The notes: a model not told the origin generated them from the sequence alone. A stretch of 64,000 bases of DNA from Paracentrotus lividus (GCA_940671915.1 CALNVZ010003426.1:41238204-41302203); one strand, 5' to 3'. Positions 25,613 through 37,600 are shown, counted from the stretch's first letter. A program made the numbers and translations.

Positions 25613-28600
25613 TATGTTTGCTTCAAAAATGTTCTTTTGTGAAGCAACTTTTTGACATAGGAGTGTATACATGTTGGAAGTACTTCCCCATTAACCAAAA
25701 GTAAAATTATCCCCTGAACTCCATATTTCTGGCTTTTGGCGGACAGTATTAATATTGTGTTGAAATTGACTCTTGTGAGCTGTGCAGTATAGGCAAGGTA
25801 ATGTCCGGTCATATTATTTGACATTTTGACTGATTACTATAAATGCAAGTACATTATTCTGAGATCTAGAAGGCAGTTAGCTAAATTAAATGTGAGTGAA
25901 TGCCCTTATGTTTCGAATACAATGAGACAATTGTGAACACTACCCTGGCTTTGATAGATTTTGCTTGTTTTTTCATTTATAGGATGTATTATCCAGTTCA
26001 GTTAAGTCTTGGTTCTTGCTCCCCTTACTTAATGGTCACCATTAGTCACATTTTTTTTTTTTATGTGGCAAAGCTGTGAAATGTTGTTGTCATATCCTGG
26101 AATTGCACAAATTACAACATTTCTGACTCTAAATAGACAAGCCTTTTCTTTTTAGCATCTTTCTGTCATGCTCGAAGCTATATAATTGCTATTCAGAATC
26201 ATCATTTTGATGTACATGTATAAATGGGATCAGCAGCATTTAGGTTTTCCATGTGGTTATTTTGTCTGTGATATCCAATATCCATAACCCATTTCATTCA
26301 TTAAATAACTGTCCCTGGTAGCTTAGATATGAGCATCTGTAAATCCATTTAGTCAATTAACTCATTTGCCACAGTGAATAGAAAGAAGGAGGGAGAGAGA
26401 TAGAGGTGCCTGTTCTATTGTGAAGCGTTGCATGGGTCATTTATTACACCTACATAGACAATTATTGACCGACATCATGCCGTTACTGCTATCATGTCTA
26501 CATGTAGATATGATTTAAAGATAGCATATCATCTGCAAGATTCTGTAGACTTTAGTACATATGACATTGTGGGAGAACACCATTCTTAACCATTCTTACA
26601 CCATTTATTCAGCCCTAATAAACAAAACTTTGGAAAAGTTGGTCTTCCCTTGCCTACATTTTGTAAGTATAGGGTTAAGCCTTAAAATTTCAGGAGCATT
26701 TCAGGCAATCAATACCGAAATAGGAAAACAGGGAAAAGTGAGGAAAATGGAAAAGAAAACAAAAGGTGTGATATTAATTTCGAATATAAATATTTTAATA
26801 AACAAGGGCTATTAGTAATAAAAAAGTCCCCCCCCCCCCTAAAAAAAAAAAAAAACATCTCAAGCACAGGTCTGACATACAAAAATATAACATCAAAAAT
26901 CATATGCTGTGCATGTGTAAACCATATTAGATTGCTTAAGTGGCAAATGGACAATGCATTTGGTGCCACCATAACTGCGCCTTGGCAACTACATCATTGT
27001 GATTTGCTTCCCTCCCTTCCTGTAATTAGAAATGGTAAGGTTCAATGGGATAAATTTTATATGAATCAGAACATAACTCATCAGGGACTCATTCTGATCA
27101 GATAGGTAGAGATCAGTTCTAAAAGGTGCTACATCCACTTTTAATGAAAATTGAGTTATTGATATATCAGACCATTATACAGGTACATGTAGGTACCAGT
27201 CTTTGAACAAAAAGTGTTAACCTTAATGTTAAAAGGAACCAAAAGGAAATACACCTTCTAATATCAAATTCTCAGAGACCCTCATACAAACATGGTGAAT
27301 GAATGCACTTTTTAAAGAAAGGAACAAAGATGAATTTAGTATCTTTTGGTAGGTACTTTCATATAACAGCAGTAAGTGGTACAGAAAATGTGATACATGT
27401 ATAAATAATGCCCTTCGCCATTTAAATGACACTCATTCACTCTGAATCTCTCATTAAATTGCATTGCCCCTCCCACGCTTCAGGAGTGTTTATTTTAATC
27501 CCTTCAATGCCGTGGGCATCAAATCCCACACAAGAGTATTTTTAATATCTTTATGGTTTGCCTTGTTACATAGAAGGGGACTATGTATCTTAAATTACAT
27601 GTAAAAGCAGGGTTGTACTTTTTTTTTACATGGATAAGTTGTGCTATCAAAGTTATTAATAGCTGAGTTTAGTAACAGAAAAAATATCTCGACCCCGAGC
27701 TGACATTTTTAAATTCACGTAGGATTATTGTTTGCAATTTATTTTTCTACCTGCACATGTATGCAATGTACACTGTATGCATATAATCACTAGTCTCATT
27801 TCAATACCTCTCAAAACAAACAAACTAGATATATACCTCGGTAGCTGCCATGGATCGTTAATTAGCCAAGCAGCCATCATCTACCGAATCTTTCAAATTT
27901 GATGAAGCATGTGGCACCCTTTGTTTGAATTTAATATGCGGGTCCCAATGCCATTATGTGAGAATGTAGTGTTGATACAGCACAAATATGAGACGTGAGA
28001 TCAGATATGAAAAAAAATTGCTACTTCATAAAGCTTTCAGTCTTCATTGTCATGGTTTAAAGGTGCAATCTAATACTTTTGGGGGTTCTTGCAAAATTGT
28101 TATTCTAAAGTAGATGTATTTGGAAATTGGTCTACAAATAATCAAATTACTATTTTCTGTAGGTTGGTATAAAGGAAATCCATTGCTGGTTCTTTTAGCA
28201 AATGGGTTCTTTGCACATATTATCCACTTTCACTTTTCCGCAAAATATTTCACATCTTTTGATAAATTTGTCCATTAATCACCATGGTTCCCCTTTAGAT
28301 GTCCTAACAGCATTATGCTATCTAGGATGAATTCCCTTTTTCAAATTACTATACTGCCCTCTCATGCTAAGGTCTTTATAGTTTTAAAGCTCCAGCAAGT
28401 TATTTTGGAGTGAACACACGCACTGGACTTTTTGTTGAGTGGTTTGTAAATACATATAAATCTGTTTTGAATGCATATTACAAATTACCAGTAAATAGTT
28501 ACCGGTAAAATACTTAACAAAAGATATGCTCAAAGATAACTAATATTCAGTGTTTTTAATATTGTGATCAGCCTATCCCTTGTGCAGAATGTCTTTAAAC

Positions 28601-29789
28601 TTCCACTTTTTAGTTAATTTCCTTCTTACATATAAAGCAGTACAGTGAAATTCAGCTTTAAGTTGATATCCTCTCAAAATCAAAATTTTTCCAGAGCTCC
28701 TAAACACCATCGCTTATCCAGAGATCAGTCTACGGTAATGGGACCAATCATCTCTGGGTTGCCATGGATACCGCTCGGCACACAATACAAATCAAATGTT
28801 TACCCATCTCAATCTATAGAGCCCTTGTGTAAGCACCCACGGTCCCATGGCAAATGCTTCTTGACATGATGGAGGGCTTTTAACAGCTATATTATCCCCA
28901 GTCATACTGGAAAAACCATCTCCAAACCGATACATATCATAGCCATTTTGAGTAATGTCATTTTGTATTGGTCTGCTATTTGTCTGGTGTTGATTTTGTT
29001 GGTGGGACTGGGTGTGAAGAGAGCTATATTCCCCAGCAAAGTGACAATTATGGGTAATTGATGAGGAATGATTTCTCGTTGGTCTCTGATCTATGCAAAG
29101 GTCTTTACTTCAACGCAAAGCCAGACAGCAACATTTCCGAAGGACGAAACGTTTAATTTTGTTTTGCCTTGGAAGTAAAATGTATTGTATTTTCATTTAC
29201 CCTTCAATCCTTTTTGCACAATAGAGGTGATTATTTAATGAGAAAAATGTAATAATTGATATATTATGCCTCATACATGTATATATCGTTATAGTAAAGA
29301 TATTTAAATATATTTGTTATCATACGTCATATATATTTGATATTGAATGCAAATTTTAAAAAGTCTCTGTTCACTTGTAATACTTGATTATTTAAGTGTT
29401 AATCCCAGGCCAGCATATACATGTATCATTGATCAGGACATTAATCGACACTACCTCTCCCCACCTGGGTCTAGTATGATGTGTACTTTGCATTTTGGGG
29501 TCCATTGTCAGTTGCATATATCCAAAATGTTCTGATGGTTGCTTCCTGTCTTGCGCCAGTATCCTCTACTTCTGGGCACACATGGCTTTTGCTCTAAAAA
29601 AAAAAATGTGGTCAATAAAATCTCTTTCCATTATTCTCCATGGTAATGGTAATTATTCTTGAGATGGTAATATAGAAGGGAATGATTCCTTGCCATTTGC
29701 TTTTGTGACAATCGCTCCACCTTCATTTCTGAGTGCTAATCAAAGGACTAATTTCATCCCTGAACTTAAAAAATATTTAGCCTAAACCT

Positions 29790-29826
29790 ATCACTCACCC
29801 TAAACCTAACATTAAACCCTAACCCT
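29790..29826. repeat. Degenerate telomere-like CCCTAA repeats
   Basis: CCTAAACC, ACCCTAAACCTAAC and AAACCCTAACCCTG occur in 37 bases, next to the MITE beginning at 29845. Short and imperfect. Confidence 0.4.
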
Positions 29827-29844
29827 GCATATTAGACAAAATAT

Positions 29845-30078
29845 GTGACACATCATATCAAAATGAGACAAAAGATGCAAGAACAGAGTCAAGGATATCA
29901 ATAAAACAAACCATTTTTAAATACATTCCCTTTTTACTCAGTTATTTATTTATTTAATTTTTTTTTACAGAGCATACATGAAACATGTCATTTTTTAAAT
30001 TATTATTTTACCAATTTTCTTGACTGTTTTCTGAGTTTCCTCAACTACTCTTGTCTCATTTTGATAGGATGAAACACA
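29845..30078. mobile_element. MITE family GTGAYTCATCATATCAAAATGA, copy a
   Basis: ATCATATCAAAATGAGACAA at the left and TTGTCTCATTTTGATAGGAT at the right are inverted. It shares the internal TTTTTTTTACAGAGCA with copies b and c. It ends about 160 bases before the first visible Syt7-like exon. Confidence 0.75.
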
Positions 30079-30241
30079 TATGTAGTGGAGAAAGGAGCTC
30101 CTGAAGCTCCTTGCCTTTAGTGATGGTACATGTAATCACAGCAATTGTTTTTGCTCACTGAAAGGAACACATTCATGTAAATCTGCAGAGTTTACATAAA
30201 CACTTATCATTCCACTCTTTATTTCTTGTGTACCTTCACAG

Positions 30242-30353
30242 GTTTGATAGACCAAAGCCCAAGGTAGGAGTGGAACATGTCCAGCCTGATCCCAGCAAAC
30301 TAGCCCAGTCCCAGCTTGCTAACAGCAATGGACAAGCAGAGGCAATTGGCATT
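30242..30353 (+). CDS. Syt7: Syt7-like exon A (linker)
   Basis: Acceptor CACAG and donor GTGAGT. One base completes an upstream codon, then 37 codons rich in Q, P, S and N without hydrophobic segments. It corresponds to the poorly conserved linker between membrane helix and C2A. Phase 0 at its end matches the next exon. It is the weakest exon by similarity but the splice sites and phase fit. Confidence 0.75.
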
Positions 30354-33300
30354 GTGAGTATGGCAAAAGTAGAATTATCAGAGATACAAATTTAGGATGG
30401 GGGTTGGGTGTCTGGACACTTAAAAGTTGTGTATAGTTTTGGTAACAAAAAAGAAATCAGCACAAAACCAATCAAATTTAGTCTCATTTTTTCCACATTG
30501 CACTAAATGATATGTGTGAGAAATCTTCTGACATTCCTTTCATGATTTCCGGTGAATTTCAATGAAAATGTTTGAAACAAACATAATGTAACGGTTTAGA
30601 CCTCTTGTTGGGATGGGTGCTCGCCCAGAGCTTCCCGCTTGAATGAGCGCAATGCTATGTGTGTATCACGCACACAAAAGAATCCCCATTGGTTTCCACG
30701 TGAACCCTTACTCAACGGTGAAACGAGTCGGATCCCCGACTTTTATTATGACATAAAGACACTAAAACGAAATTTCAAGTAGACTACTAGTTTTTTCTGT
30801 ATTATAGTTATAGGATTCAATCTTTCATATTATCTAAATGTGAATCCAAATTCATTTTTTCCTTCTCCCAAAACTATACACCAGCTTTAACAAAATTTAA
30901 GCCATGTTTTTTGTCTTTGGATTAAGCCAAAATATACGTTGAATAGTACTTATGATCATCAATATTTGGTCTTCACTATATTTTCTATCTTTTTGTGCTA
31001 AAAAACTACAAAGACATTGCTTGTAAACCTTTTTTAAATGGCTGATAAAAATGGACTGTCTGGATGCCCACCCCATCTGGACACCCAAGAACAGGGGATG
31101 GGGGGGGGGGGGGGGGGAGCAATAGAAACTATGACTGCTGGGGTGACAAGACTCGATATGTCAAATATGATGCTTAGGAGAGCGAAATAAACATGGTGGG
31201 CAATGCATTCTAACCTATTGGATTGTGTTTCGTTTGACCTACTGTTTTGGGGGTACGGGAGCTGACATTTGGACGAGACATCACTTGACTGATTAGCCGG
31301 AGATTAAAGACGAATGTAAATGATCATATTAAAATGAGACACAAGTCCCCAGAAAAGAGTCCTGGATATTGGTAAAATAGTCAAGTTTTGAATACTTTCC
31401 GTTATCATTTTTACTTTTTTTTTCTCTCTATTTTTTTTTTTACAGAGCACACATAATTTTTTGTTGTTGAATATTCAGAAAATCTAAAAATATTTTCTTC
31501 CAAATTTGACATTTTTTATTGTTTTGTTGATTCCCTTGACCCTTTGCTGAGTTACCTCGGCAACTTTTGTCTCATTTCGATAATATTATGATGAATCACA
31601 AACTAACGTTATGAGCATATAATAATATAGAAATAATACAAGTCAAGCTAAAATATCCATATGGATAACTTAATATCTACTCAAAAACTTAGAAACCATC
31701 AATTTTTTTAAATGAAATGATGTAATTACGTTACAAACAGATATTTTGATGATAAGAGATGATTCTGCTGATGTTTCCTCTCCCTCTATAGGCACAAGGT
31801 TTAGACGATGATTCGCTACAGTTTGGTGAAGAGCTTGGAAAGATACAGTTCTCCTTGATGTATGACTTTCCAGACCAAACCTTGGTCCTCAGGATAGTCA
31901 AAGCCAATCATCTCCCTGCCAAAGATTTTAGGTTGGTATTGAGGTTGAATTTATTTGAGAAATAATATAATTTTCCAATTTCCCCTAATATAATTGAACT
32001 AAATGCAATTCCTCTATGGCTACTGTTTTAAATTTCCCAAACCAGGGCTTGGTATTGCAAAGGTTTGCAATCAATGTCAAAGTGGCAATAGCCAATCGCA
32101 ATCATTGCATGCGCTTTTTTTTCAAAAGACTGATCAATGGCCAATTACAACCATTCTTTCAAATTTGCAATTTATTGCAAACCTTTGGCCCGAATTCACA
32201 AACGTGGTTTAGTTAGTCCATGGTCTAAATCAATTGTTTAAACCACGGATTTAGACCATGGTCTAAATTTTTGTATTCACAAACCACCTGATTTAGACCA
32301 TGGACTAACTAAACCACGTTTGTGAATTCGGGCCTTTGTGTTTACTGGGCCCAGGAATACATTTGTACTTCAAATAGGTACATGTATCAAGTAAAACATA
32401 GTTAAAACCAATTTCATTCTTCTTAAAATGTAATTTTGAATGTTGGAAATATGATTTTTGGATCTCAAATTCCTACCTTAAAAACTACCATTTACATGCA
32501 CTACATGTATTTAAAAGTATGTACATATTGCCTATAGAAGATCTGAAACAGGAACTAGACTCTTACACAAATCTATTAGTTTACATTGAAATCTGTGTGC
32601 TGATACATGTTTGTGTCAATTGAATGTGCCTATTGGCACACGTTGCATGCCAATTGATATGCTAGGATGTACCCATGGCTCATGCATCATTTACAATGTT
32701 TACATTCATCTTCTTTCAACACATTCTAGCGGAACAAGTGACCCTTTTGTGAAAATCATGCTCCTGCCAGATAAAAAAGTCAAAATGGAGACTAAGGTGA
32801 AGAGGAAAAACCTGAATCCCATCTGGAACGAGTCTTTCCATTTTGAAGGTAAGTTCAGGGCTCTGTAGCACAAAGGCTTGCAATCAATTGCAAAGCGGCA
32901 TTAGTTAATCACAATTATTGTTGCATCGCTTTTTCTTCAAGATACTGCTCTGCAACCAATCACAATTGTTCTTTAAAATTTGCAAGTGATCGCAAACCTT
33001 TGTGTGACAGAGCCCAGGACCTTTTGGCTTGTCCCAAAGAAGACCAGATTCATCCGTTTTTCCTATCAAAATCAATTATAAAATTGAGGGCGTAGTAGCT
33101 TTAGTTGGTAAGACTGCCTTTTGCCAATAAGATCATATGATCGCAATGTGTGTTGTTAGTCTTTCCCATAGGCAAAAATGTACACATGTAATATTTTTTT
33201 TGTTCAACCTTATACATGTATTAGTGACTTTAATAACTTATGAGGAAGCGACATGCATATTGGTACTCTTTAAATTCACGACTAGGATAGGACATGATGT

Positions 33301-36300
33301 ATTAGGGGGATTTTGATCAGCTTCTGACATCAAAATATCTTTTCATAAAAAGATAAGATATTTGTGTAATGCTTGTTGGCAGTGTTTTTAATGGATGACT
33401 TGCTTAGAAATCCGCTTTATTATTATCATCACTTCTTCGTATCCTTTGATAGGCAACAACAAAAAAAAAGGATGTTGAAAAAACACAATTTTTATAGTGC
33501 TTCAAGTTTTCAAAGGAGGCATAATGCTTAGGGTTAAGAATGAAGTTTGGTACGTAGACTAGACCTTCCCCAGCCCCAATTACCATCTCTCTCCTTTATT
33601 GATAAATCTTAATGAGGGAATAGAATATTTTTCAATTAGTTCACTGTCTCGCCTCAGCGCACCTAGGGATGGCAATTACTTTCTAGTGGATGAAGCAAAT
33701 ATAGCTGAACACCTTTAAATTTTAAAGGTGCTCTGCACTAGTGGATACAACAGAAGGAGAGGGAAGGAAAATAGGAGAACAGTTGTTTATGAAACATTGT
33801 ATTTAAAGAAAGTGCAAGATCGAAAGAGACAATAAATTAGGTGAAAAATAAAATAAAATGATTGAGTGGAATGGGGGAATGGAGAAAGCAGGAGAGAGAA
33901 GGGGAGATAAAAAGTATAGATACAGAGACTTTTCAGAAAATTGCCTAAATTTAGGAAATTTCTTAATCAAAATTTCTGCATTTTCATTTAAGTCAGCCCC
34001 CCTTTTCTTCTTTTGGCCCAAATTCACACTTTTTTCAAACTTTAAAAGATTTTTTTAAAAATCAATTCCCGGCTTTTTGAATTGTACTGAATGGCATCTC
34101 TGCAGATAGAGGACACAAAATTGCTACAGAGGAGAATGGAGAATTTTTTCAAGCAATGAAGAAAAAGAACATTTGACGATCTACCAAGAATCCACGTTTA
34201 AGTAGAAGGAGAGATAATTCTAGCTGAATCATCTCTTTAAACTTTACACTTGACATCATTTAGACCGTGACATGATGAATTGCTTGTTTACATGCTGTTG
34301 TAAAGAGGAAACCTATTACTGCCGTAATGACATTGCTAATTCCGTACCGGGGTCGATAGAAATATATTTGTTTCTGAAAGCATGATTCTCAATAATATAT
34401 AGATCTGCTTGGCTGCTATCTGTGAAATGGTGTCAATGCAATCTTCATATTCATATTCTATTTTGCGCCCTAATTCAGTTTTATTTACTTTTCTTCTTAA
34501 CGCAGATCTGCCATTAGAAATTCATAAGGGTACATTTACCTGGCCTCCATAACACAAAGGTTTGCAATTAATCGCAAATTGGCAATAGCCTATCAGAATT
34601 GTTACATTCACTTTTTGCTCAAAAGACTAATCAGTAAACAAGTATAGTTCTTTCCAATTTGCAATTGATCACAAACGTTTGTGTTTACACAGGGCCCAGG
34701 TCACAAATGCCAACACCCACTGAATGTGACATTTTGGTTATAGCAGTTCTTTCTTCTTTTCTGTGTTTGCCTGTTGTTTTCTCTGTTGCCTTTCTCTCTT
34801 TTCTTTCTCTTCTTTTTCTATCATATCTGTCTATCTGATTTTATGTGTGATTCCTCATATCAAAGTAAGACACAAGTCGCCGAGCAAAGAGTTTTTTTTT
34901 GTAGATAGCACACATGAGACATTGAAGCTTCAGAAAATCAAATAATGTTTAAGTGGTTATTTTTGCGGGGACTTTATTTTCGGGAATTTCGCGAGTCGGT
35001 CATCGCAAAAATTTCCACTTCAGTACAAGGCTAATTTAAATAATGAAGTTATCACCAAAATCGTGAAATTTTGCTCTCGCGAATTTCCCCAACTCGTCCA
35101 AAATCGCGAAAATATTGGCTTATACAGTAGTACAAAAAGTATTTTACCCCCAAATTTGACATTTTTGATAAGTTTGCTGATTTCCCTGACTCTTTGCTCG
35201 GCGACAAGGTTGTGTCTTAATTTGACATGATGAATCACATTCTTGTGTTTTAAATCATAGATTTCTAAGTACATTCACTTATTTCATTAATTAACAGGTT
35301 ACCCTTACAGCAAAATACAAGAACGCGTCCTTCATCTTCAGGTGCTAGATTACGATCGCTTCAGTAGAAACGACCCAATAGGAGAGGTCAACTTGCCGCT
35401 TGCTGAGGTCGACCTTACTCACGAGAAATTGTACTGGAGGTCACTTACACCGAGTAAAAAGTCATCTGTAAGTTGCGTGTACCAATAAAACTGTATGCAG
35501 GGGTGTGACAGTTCAGCTTTTTAGCTGATTTTCAGCTTATTTTAGATTTCCTTTGTACAAATGTTTTGGAGCTTTTTCAATTTCAGCTTTTTTCAGCTCT
35601 TTTTATTTGTAGTCATTCACACCCCTGTGTATGAGTGTTGCCAATATGCAAAAGAATAACTGATTTTTATGTAACTTTTAATAACATGCATGGGGTCTGT
35701 GTGTGTGTGTAAGTTTATTTCAGTTGCCAAAAAGGTTGATTGCAAAAAAAAAAAAATAAATAAATAAATTATTGCACAATGATTCAAAACACACATCAGT
35801 TACAACTACCGGTAGGGTTTCTTATGTTAAACCTGTATGGCATTGTGAAAATTCAGTTGTAAATTCATTTTTAATTTTTATGTTAGAGCTTTAATGTGAC
35901 CATCTTGTCAAACATATGCACTGCATCTCTATTTATTGGAAATCAAGCATAGAGCTTTGAAATATCTTGCATACATAGCATGTAATTCCAACAACATGCT
36001 TACGTACTTTGCAAATTTTATTCCAATCGCTTGTTGCCACCAGAATTGAACAAAAAGAATGTTCATTCCAGTTATTAAAATGACTTTGAGAGTCATTGAC
36101 AGGAAAGTGAAAATAATTCACTTGAAACTGTCAGACATATTTAGTCACTACTTGCTCATCAAATGCAAAACTTGTACGTTGCACAGCAACATTTTAATAA
36201 GTTACTTATACACATTGAAATGCTAAACATAATAGATATTCTTCCAATCTCATTCATAATCTTGATTATAAAAATGTCACTTGACAAGTTGAAGATACAA

Positions 36301-37600
36301 ATCATTTTTATTTTTAATTCTGTGGGATACTGAATCCACTCCTCGACTGGGATGTATCATGCGGGCGGCGTCGACTTGTAGTGGGCTTTTGATGTTTTCG
36401 CCCATATTCGTTTTCTACAAAGTTTGATTTAAAAGATTCCAAGGTGGGGACACTTTTAATGTCTCATGAGAGATAGTTTCATTCAGAAAAGGTCCAGGGA
36501 TATAGTGAATATTTGTAGCAATCCTTTGTGGTACAATGTAGATGATTTTGTGATTTTTTTTGTTTATTTTGTTCATATTTTTTTTCAATGGATGTTCTTA
36601 CTCATTCTTTCTTTTTTGCAGGGTAAACTAGGGAGTCTACTAGTGTCTCTTTGCTATGCACCCACTGCAGGCAGAATAACTATAGCCATTCTTAAGTGTC
36701 AAAACCTTGCAGCTAAAGATATCACAGGAAAATCAGGTAAAAAACATGTATAAAGACAGATTTAATTTCTAAGTTTAATGTTCATACATTTTCATTGGTC
36801 TGACAAACTTGACCTAAGTGTAAGGGTAAAGCTGAGGTTTAGTATTGGGAAATCTCAAAATATATTTTATTCAAATTCTGAGATTCCTTTGAAATAGAAC
36901 TGAAAGGTACATTTCAAGATGATATCTTCATATACATGAACAGTGTACAGTGCGTCCTAGGAAAAGCAAAACCTGAATGGGCAGTCATTTTTCACTATAA
37001 ATGCAAGCACAAAAGAAAGAAGATAAATAAAGCTTTTAAATGGTGCATTTAATATTTCATTATTTGCTTGCATTTATAGAGAAAAATGACTGACCATTCA
37101 GATTCTGCTTTATCAGGGACACCCTGTATATCCATTTGACCTAGTATTGCGAATACTTCTTGGGAAAGTATTGTCCTGTTACTCAATATATGTGCTGTAA
37201 TAACTCCTTAGTTAAACCAAACACAAAGATGTAATCACATGCATTATATTAATTTATTTTCAAATCTTCTGTTCCTTATTCTATTTCAGATCCTTATGTG
37301 AAAATTTGGCACATGCATAAGGAGAAGCGCGTGGAGAAGAAGAAAACCGTCGTCAAATATCACACGCTGAATCCAATCTACAATGAGTCCTTCGTCTTCA
37401 ACATTCCTCTCGACAGGATACGTGACACGACCTTCGTAATCTCTGTCCTTGACAAAGACCGCCTCTCAAAAAACGATATGATCGGCGGGATCCTTCTCGG
37501 GGCGCGAACATCGCCGGCTGAAATGAGTCATTGGAACGAGATGATGAGCAAGCCGCGGACTAATATTGCAAAGTGGCACGTACTGAAAGGCGTGAATTGA
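30242..37600 (+). CDS. Syt7: Synaptotagmin-7-like gene, 3' part (linker, C2A, C2B; six exons)
   Basis: Calcium sensor for membrane fusion (exocytosis, lysosome and plasma-membrane trafficking); family members are anchored by one N-terminal membrane helix and bind anionic lipid and SNAREs through two C2 domains. Six exons join without a break: 30242-30353, 31792-31931, 32730-32848, 35298-35467, 36622-36736, 37290-37600, all with AG acceptors and GT donors. Visible residues 1-321: linker 1-51, C2A about 52-175, C2B about 181-321. Calcium ligands are all present: D82, D88, D141, D143, D149 in C2A and D213, D219, D273, D275, D281 in C2B. A polybasic stretch (EKRVEKKKT, from 230) and a WHxL C-terminus are typical. 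KVKRKNLNP and [14 protein letters not shown] favour Syt7 over Syt1. The first exon begins mid-codon, so the membrane-anchor and start exons lie upstream and were not found. Confidence 0.95.
31316..31599. mobile_element. MITE family GTGAYTCATCATATCAAAATGA, copy b
   Basis: ATCATATTAAAATGAGACAC at the left, CTTTTGTCTCATTTCGATAA and GATGAATCAC at the right, with CAAATTTGACATTTTT and CCCTTGACCCTTTGCTGAG inside. Confidence 0.72.
31792..31931 (+). CDS. Syt7: Syt7-like exon B (start of C2A)
   Basis: Acceptor CTCTATAG, donor GTTGGT. It encodes an acidic lead-in, then the LGKIQFSL first beta strand of C2A and ends in LPAKDF, which contains the first calcium-binding aspartate (D82). It leaves two bases (AG) that make serine with the next exon. 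Confidence 0.93.
32045..32351. mobile_element. MITE family GGGCYCTGTAACACAAAGG, copy 1 (interrupted)
   Basis: AAAGGTTTGCAATCAATG at the left and ATTGCAAACCTTT...GTGTTTACTGGGCCC at the right are inverted. The right arm is split by a second MITE at 32187-32334. Confidence 0.75.
32187..32334. mobile_element. 148-bp MITE with perfect 45-bp inverted ends and TTT target duplication
   Basis: Starts GGCCCGAATTCACAAACGTG and ends with its exact inverted copy; the match runs 45 bases through CCATGGTCTAAATC with no mismatch. TTT at 32184-32186 and 32335-32337. Inserted into copy 1 of the GGGCYCTG family, so younger than it. Confidence 0.9.
32730..32848 (+). CDS. Syt7: Syt7-like exon C (C2A core)
   Basis: Acceptor ACATTCTAG, donor GTAAGT. 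It encodes [16 protein letters not shown] and [15 protein letters not shown], the hallmark C2A core with calcium ligand D88. A MITE begins only nine bases after the exon end. Confidence 0.95.
32858..33015. mobile_element. MITE family GGGCYCTGTAACACAAAGG, copy 2
   Basis: GGGCTCTGTAGCACAAAGGC at the left and CCTTTGTGTGACAGAGCCC at the right. Begins nine bases after the donor of Syt7-like exon C. Confidence 0.85.
34541..34696. mobile_element. MITE family GGGCYCTGTAACACAAAGG, copy 3
   Basis: GGCCTCCATAACACAAAGGT at the left, ACGTTTGTGTTTACACAGGG at the right, with the same internal AAAAGACTAATCAGT-type segment as copy 1. Confidence 0.8.
34846..35238. mobile_element. MITE family GTGAYTCATCATATCAAAATGA, copy c (interrupted)
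   Basis: TGTGATTCCTCATATCAAAG with AAGTCGCCGAGCAAAGAG at the left and CTCTTTGCTCGGCGACAAGG with GACATGATGAATCACA at the right are strongly inverted. The TACTGTATAAG MITE is inserted at 34946-35128. Confidence 0.78.
34946..35128. mobile_element. TACTGTATAAG-type MITE, copy 2, nested in another MITE
   Basis: TTAAGTGGTTATTTTTGCGG to TATTGGCTTATACAGTA matches 16522-16724 almost throughout; the left terminal bases are altered. It interrupts the element at 34846-35238 in an intron of the Syt7-like gene. Confidence 0.78.
35298..35467 (+). CDS. Syt7: Syt7-like exon D (end of C2A)
   Basis: Acceptor TTAACAG, donor GTAAGT. It encodes [16 protein letters not shown] with calcium ligands D141, D143 and D149, then the last C2A strands and the short C2A-C2B linker. 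Confidence 0.95.
36622..36736 (+). CDS. Syt7: Syt7-like exon E (start of C2B)
   Basis: Acceptor TTTTTTGCAG, donor GTAAAA. It encodes [17 protein letters not shown] and the strand leading to [12 protein letters not shown], with ligand D213; D219 is split across the following intron. Confidence 0.95.
36946..37128. mobile_element. MITE with TACAG...CTGTA ends
   Basis: GCAAAACCTGAATGGGCAGT and its inverted counterpart ACTGACCATTCAGATTCTGC, and TATAAATGCAAGCA / TGCTTGCATTTATA, form long arms. TA-flanked ends suggest Tc1/mariner-type mobilisation. Lies in the last Syt7-like intron. Confidence 0.75.
37290..37600 (+). CDS. Syt7: Syt7-like terminal exon F (C2B to stop)
   Basis: Acceptor TATTTCAG; ends in TGA at 37598. 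It encodes DPYVKIW, the polybasic strand, [19 protein letters not shown] (ligands D273, D275, D281) and the WHVL C-terminal motif. It is markedly more GC-rich than its surroundings, as expected of coding DNA here. Confidence 0.97.

Larger units (their letters stand above)
21054..29789. other. No gene seen apart from listed repeats
   Basis: Mostly unique AT-rich sequence. If the missing Syt7 exons lie in this window they are small and were not recognised; a 40-base candidate at 28695-28734 is discussed under rejected items. Confidence 0.5.

Noticed and set aside
28695-28734. Possible 40-base Syt7 exon between TTTTTCCAG and GTAATG
   Set aside because: Its phase would fit the exon at 30242, but the peptide (LLNTIAYPEISL) has no Syt7 character and such short AG...GT pairs are expected by chance in 30 kb.
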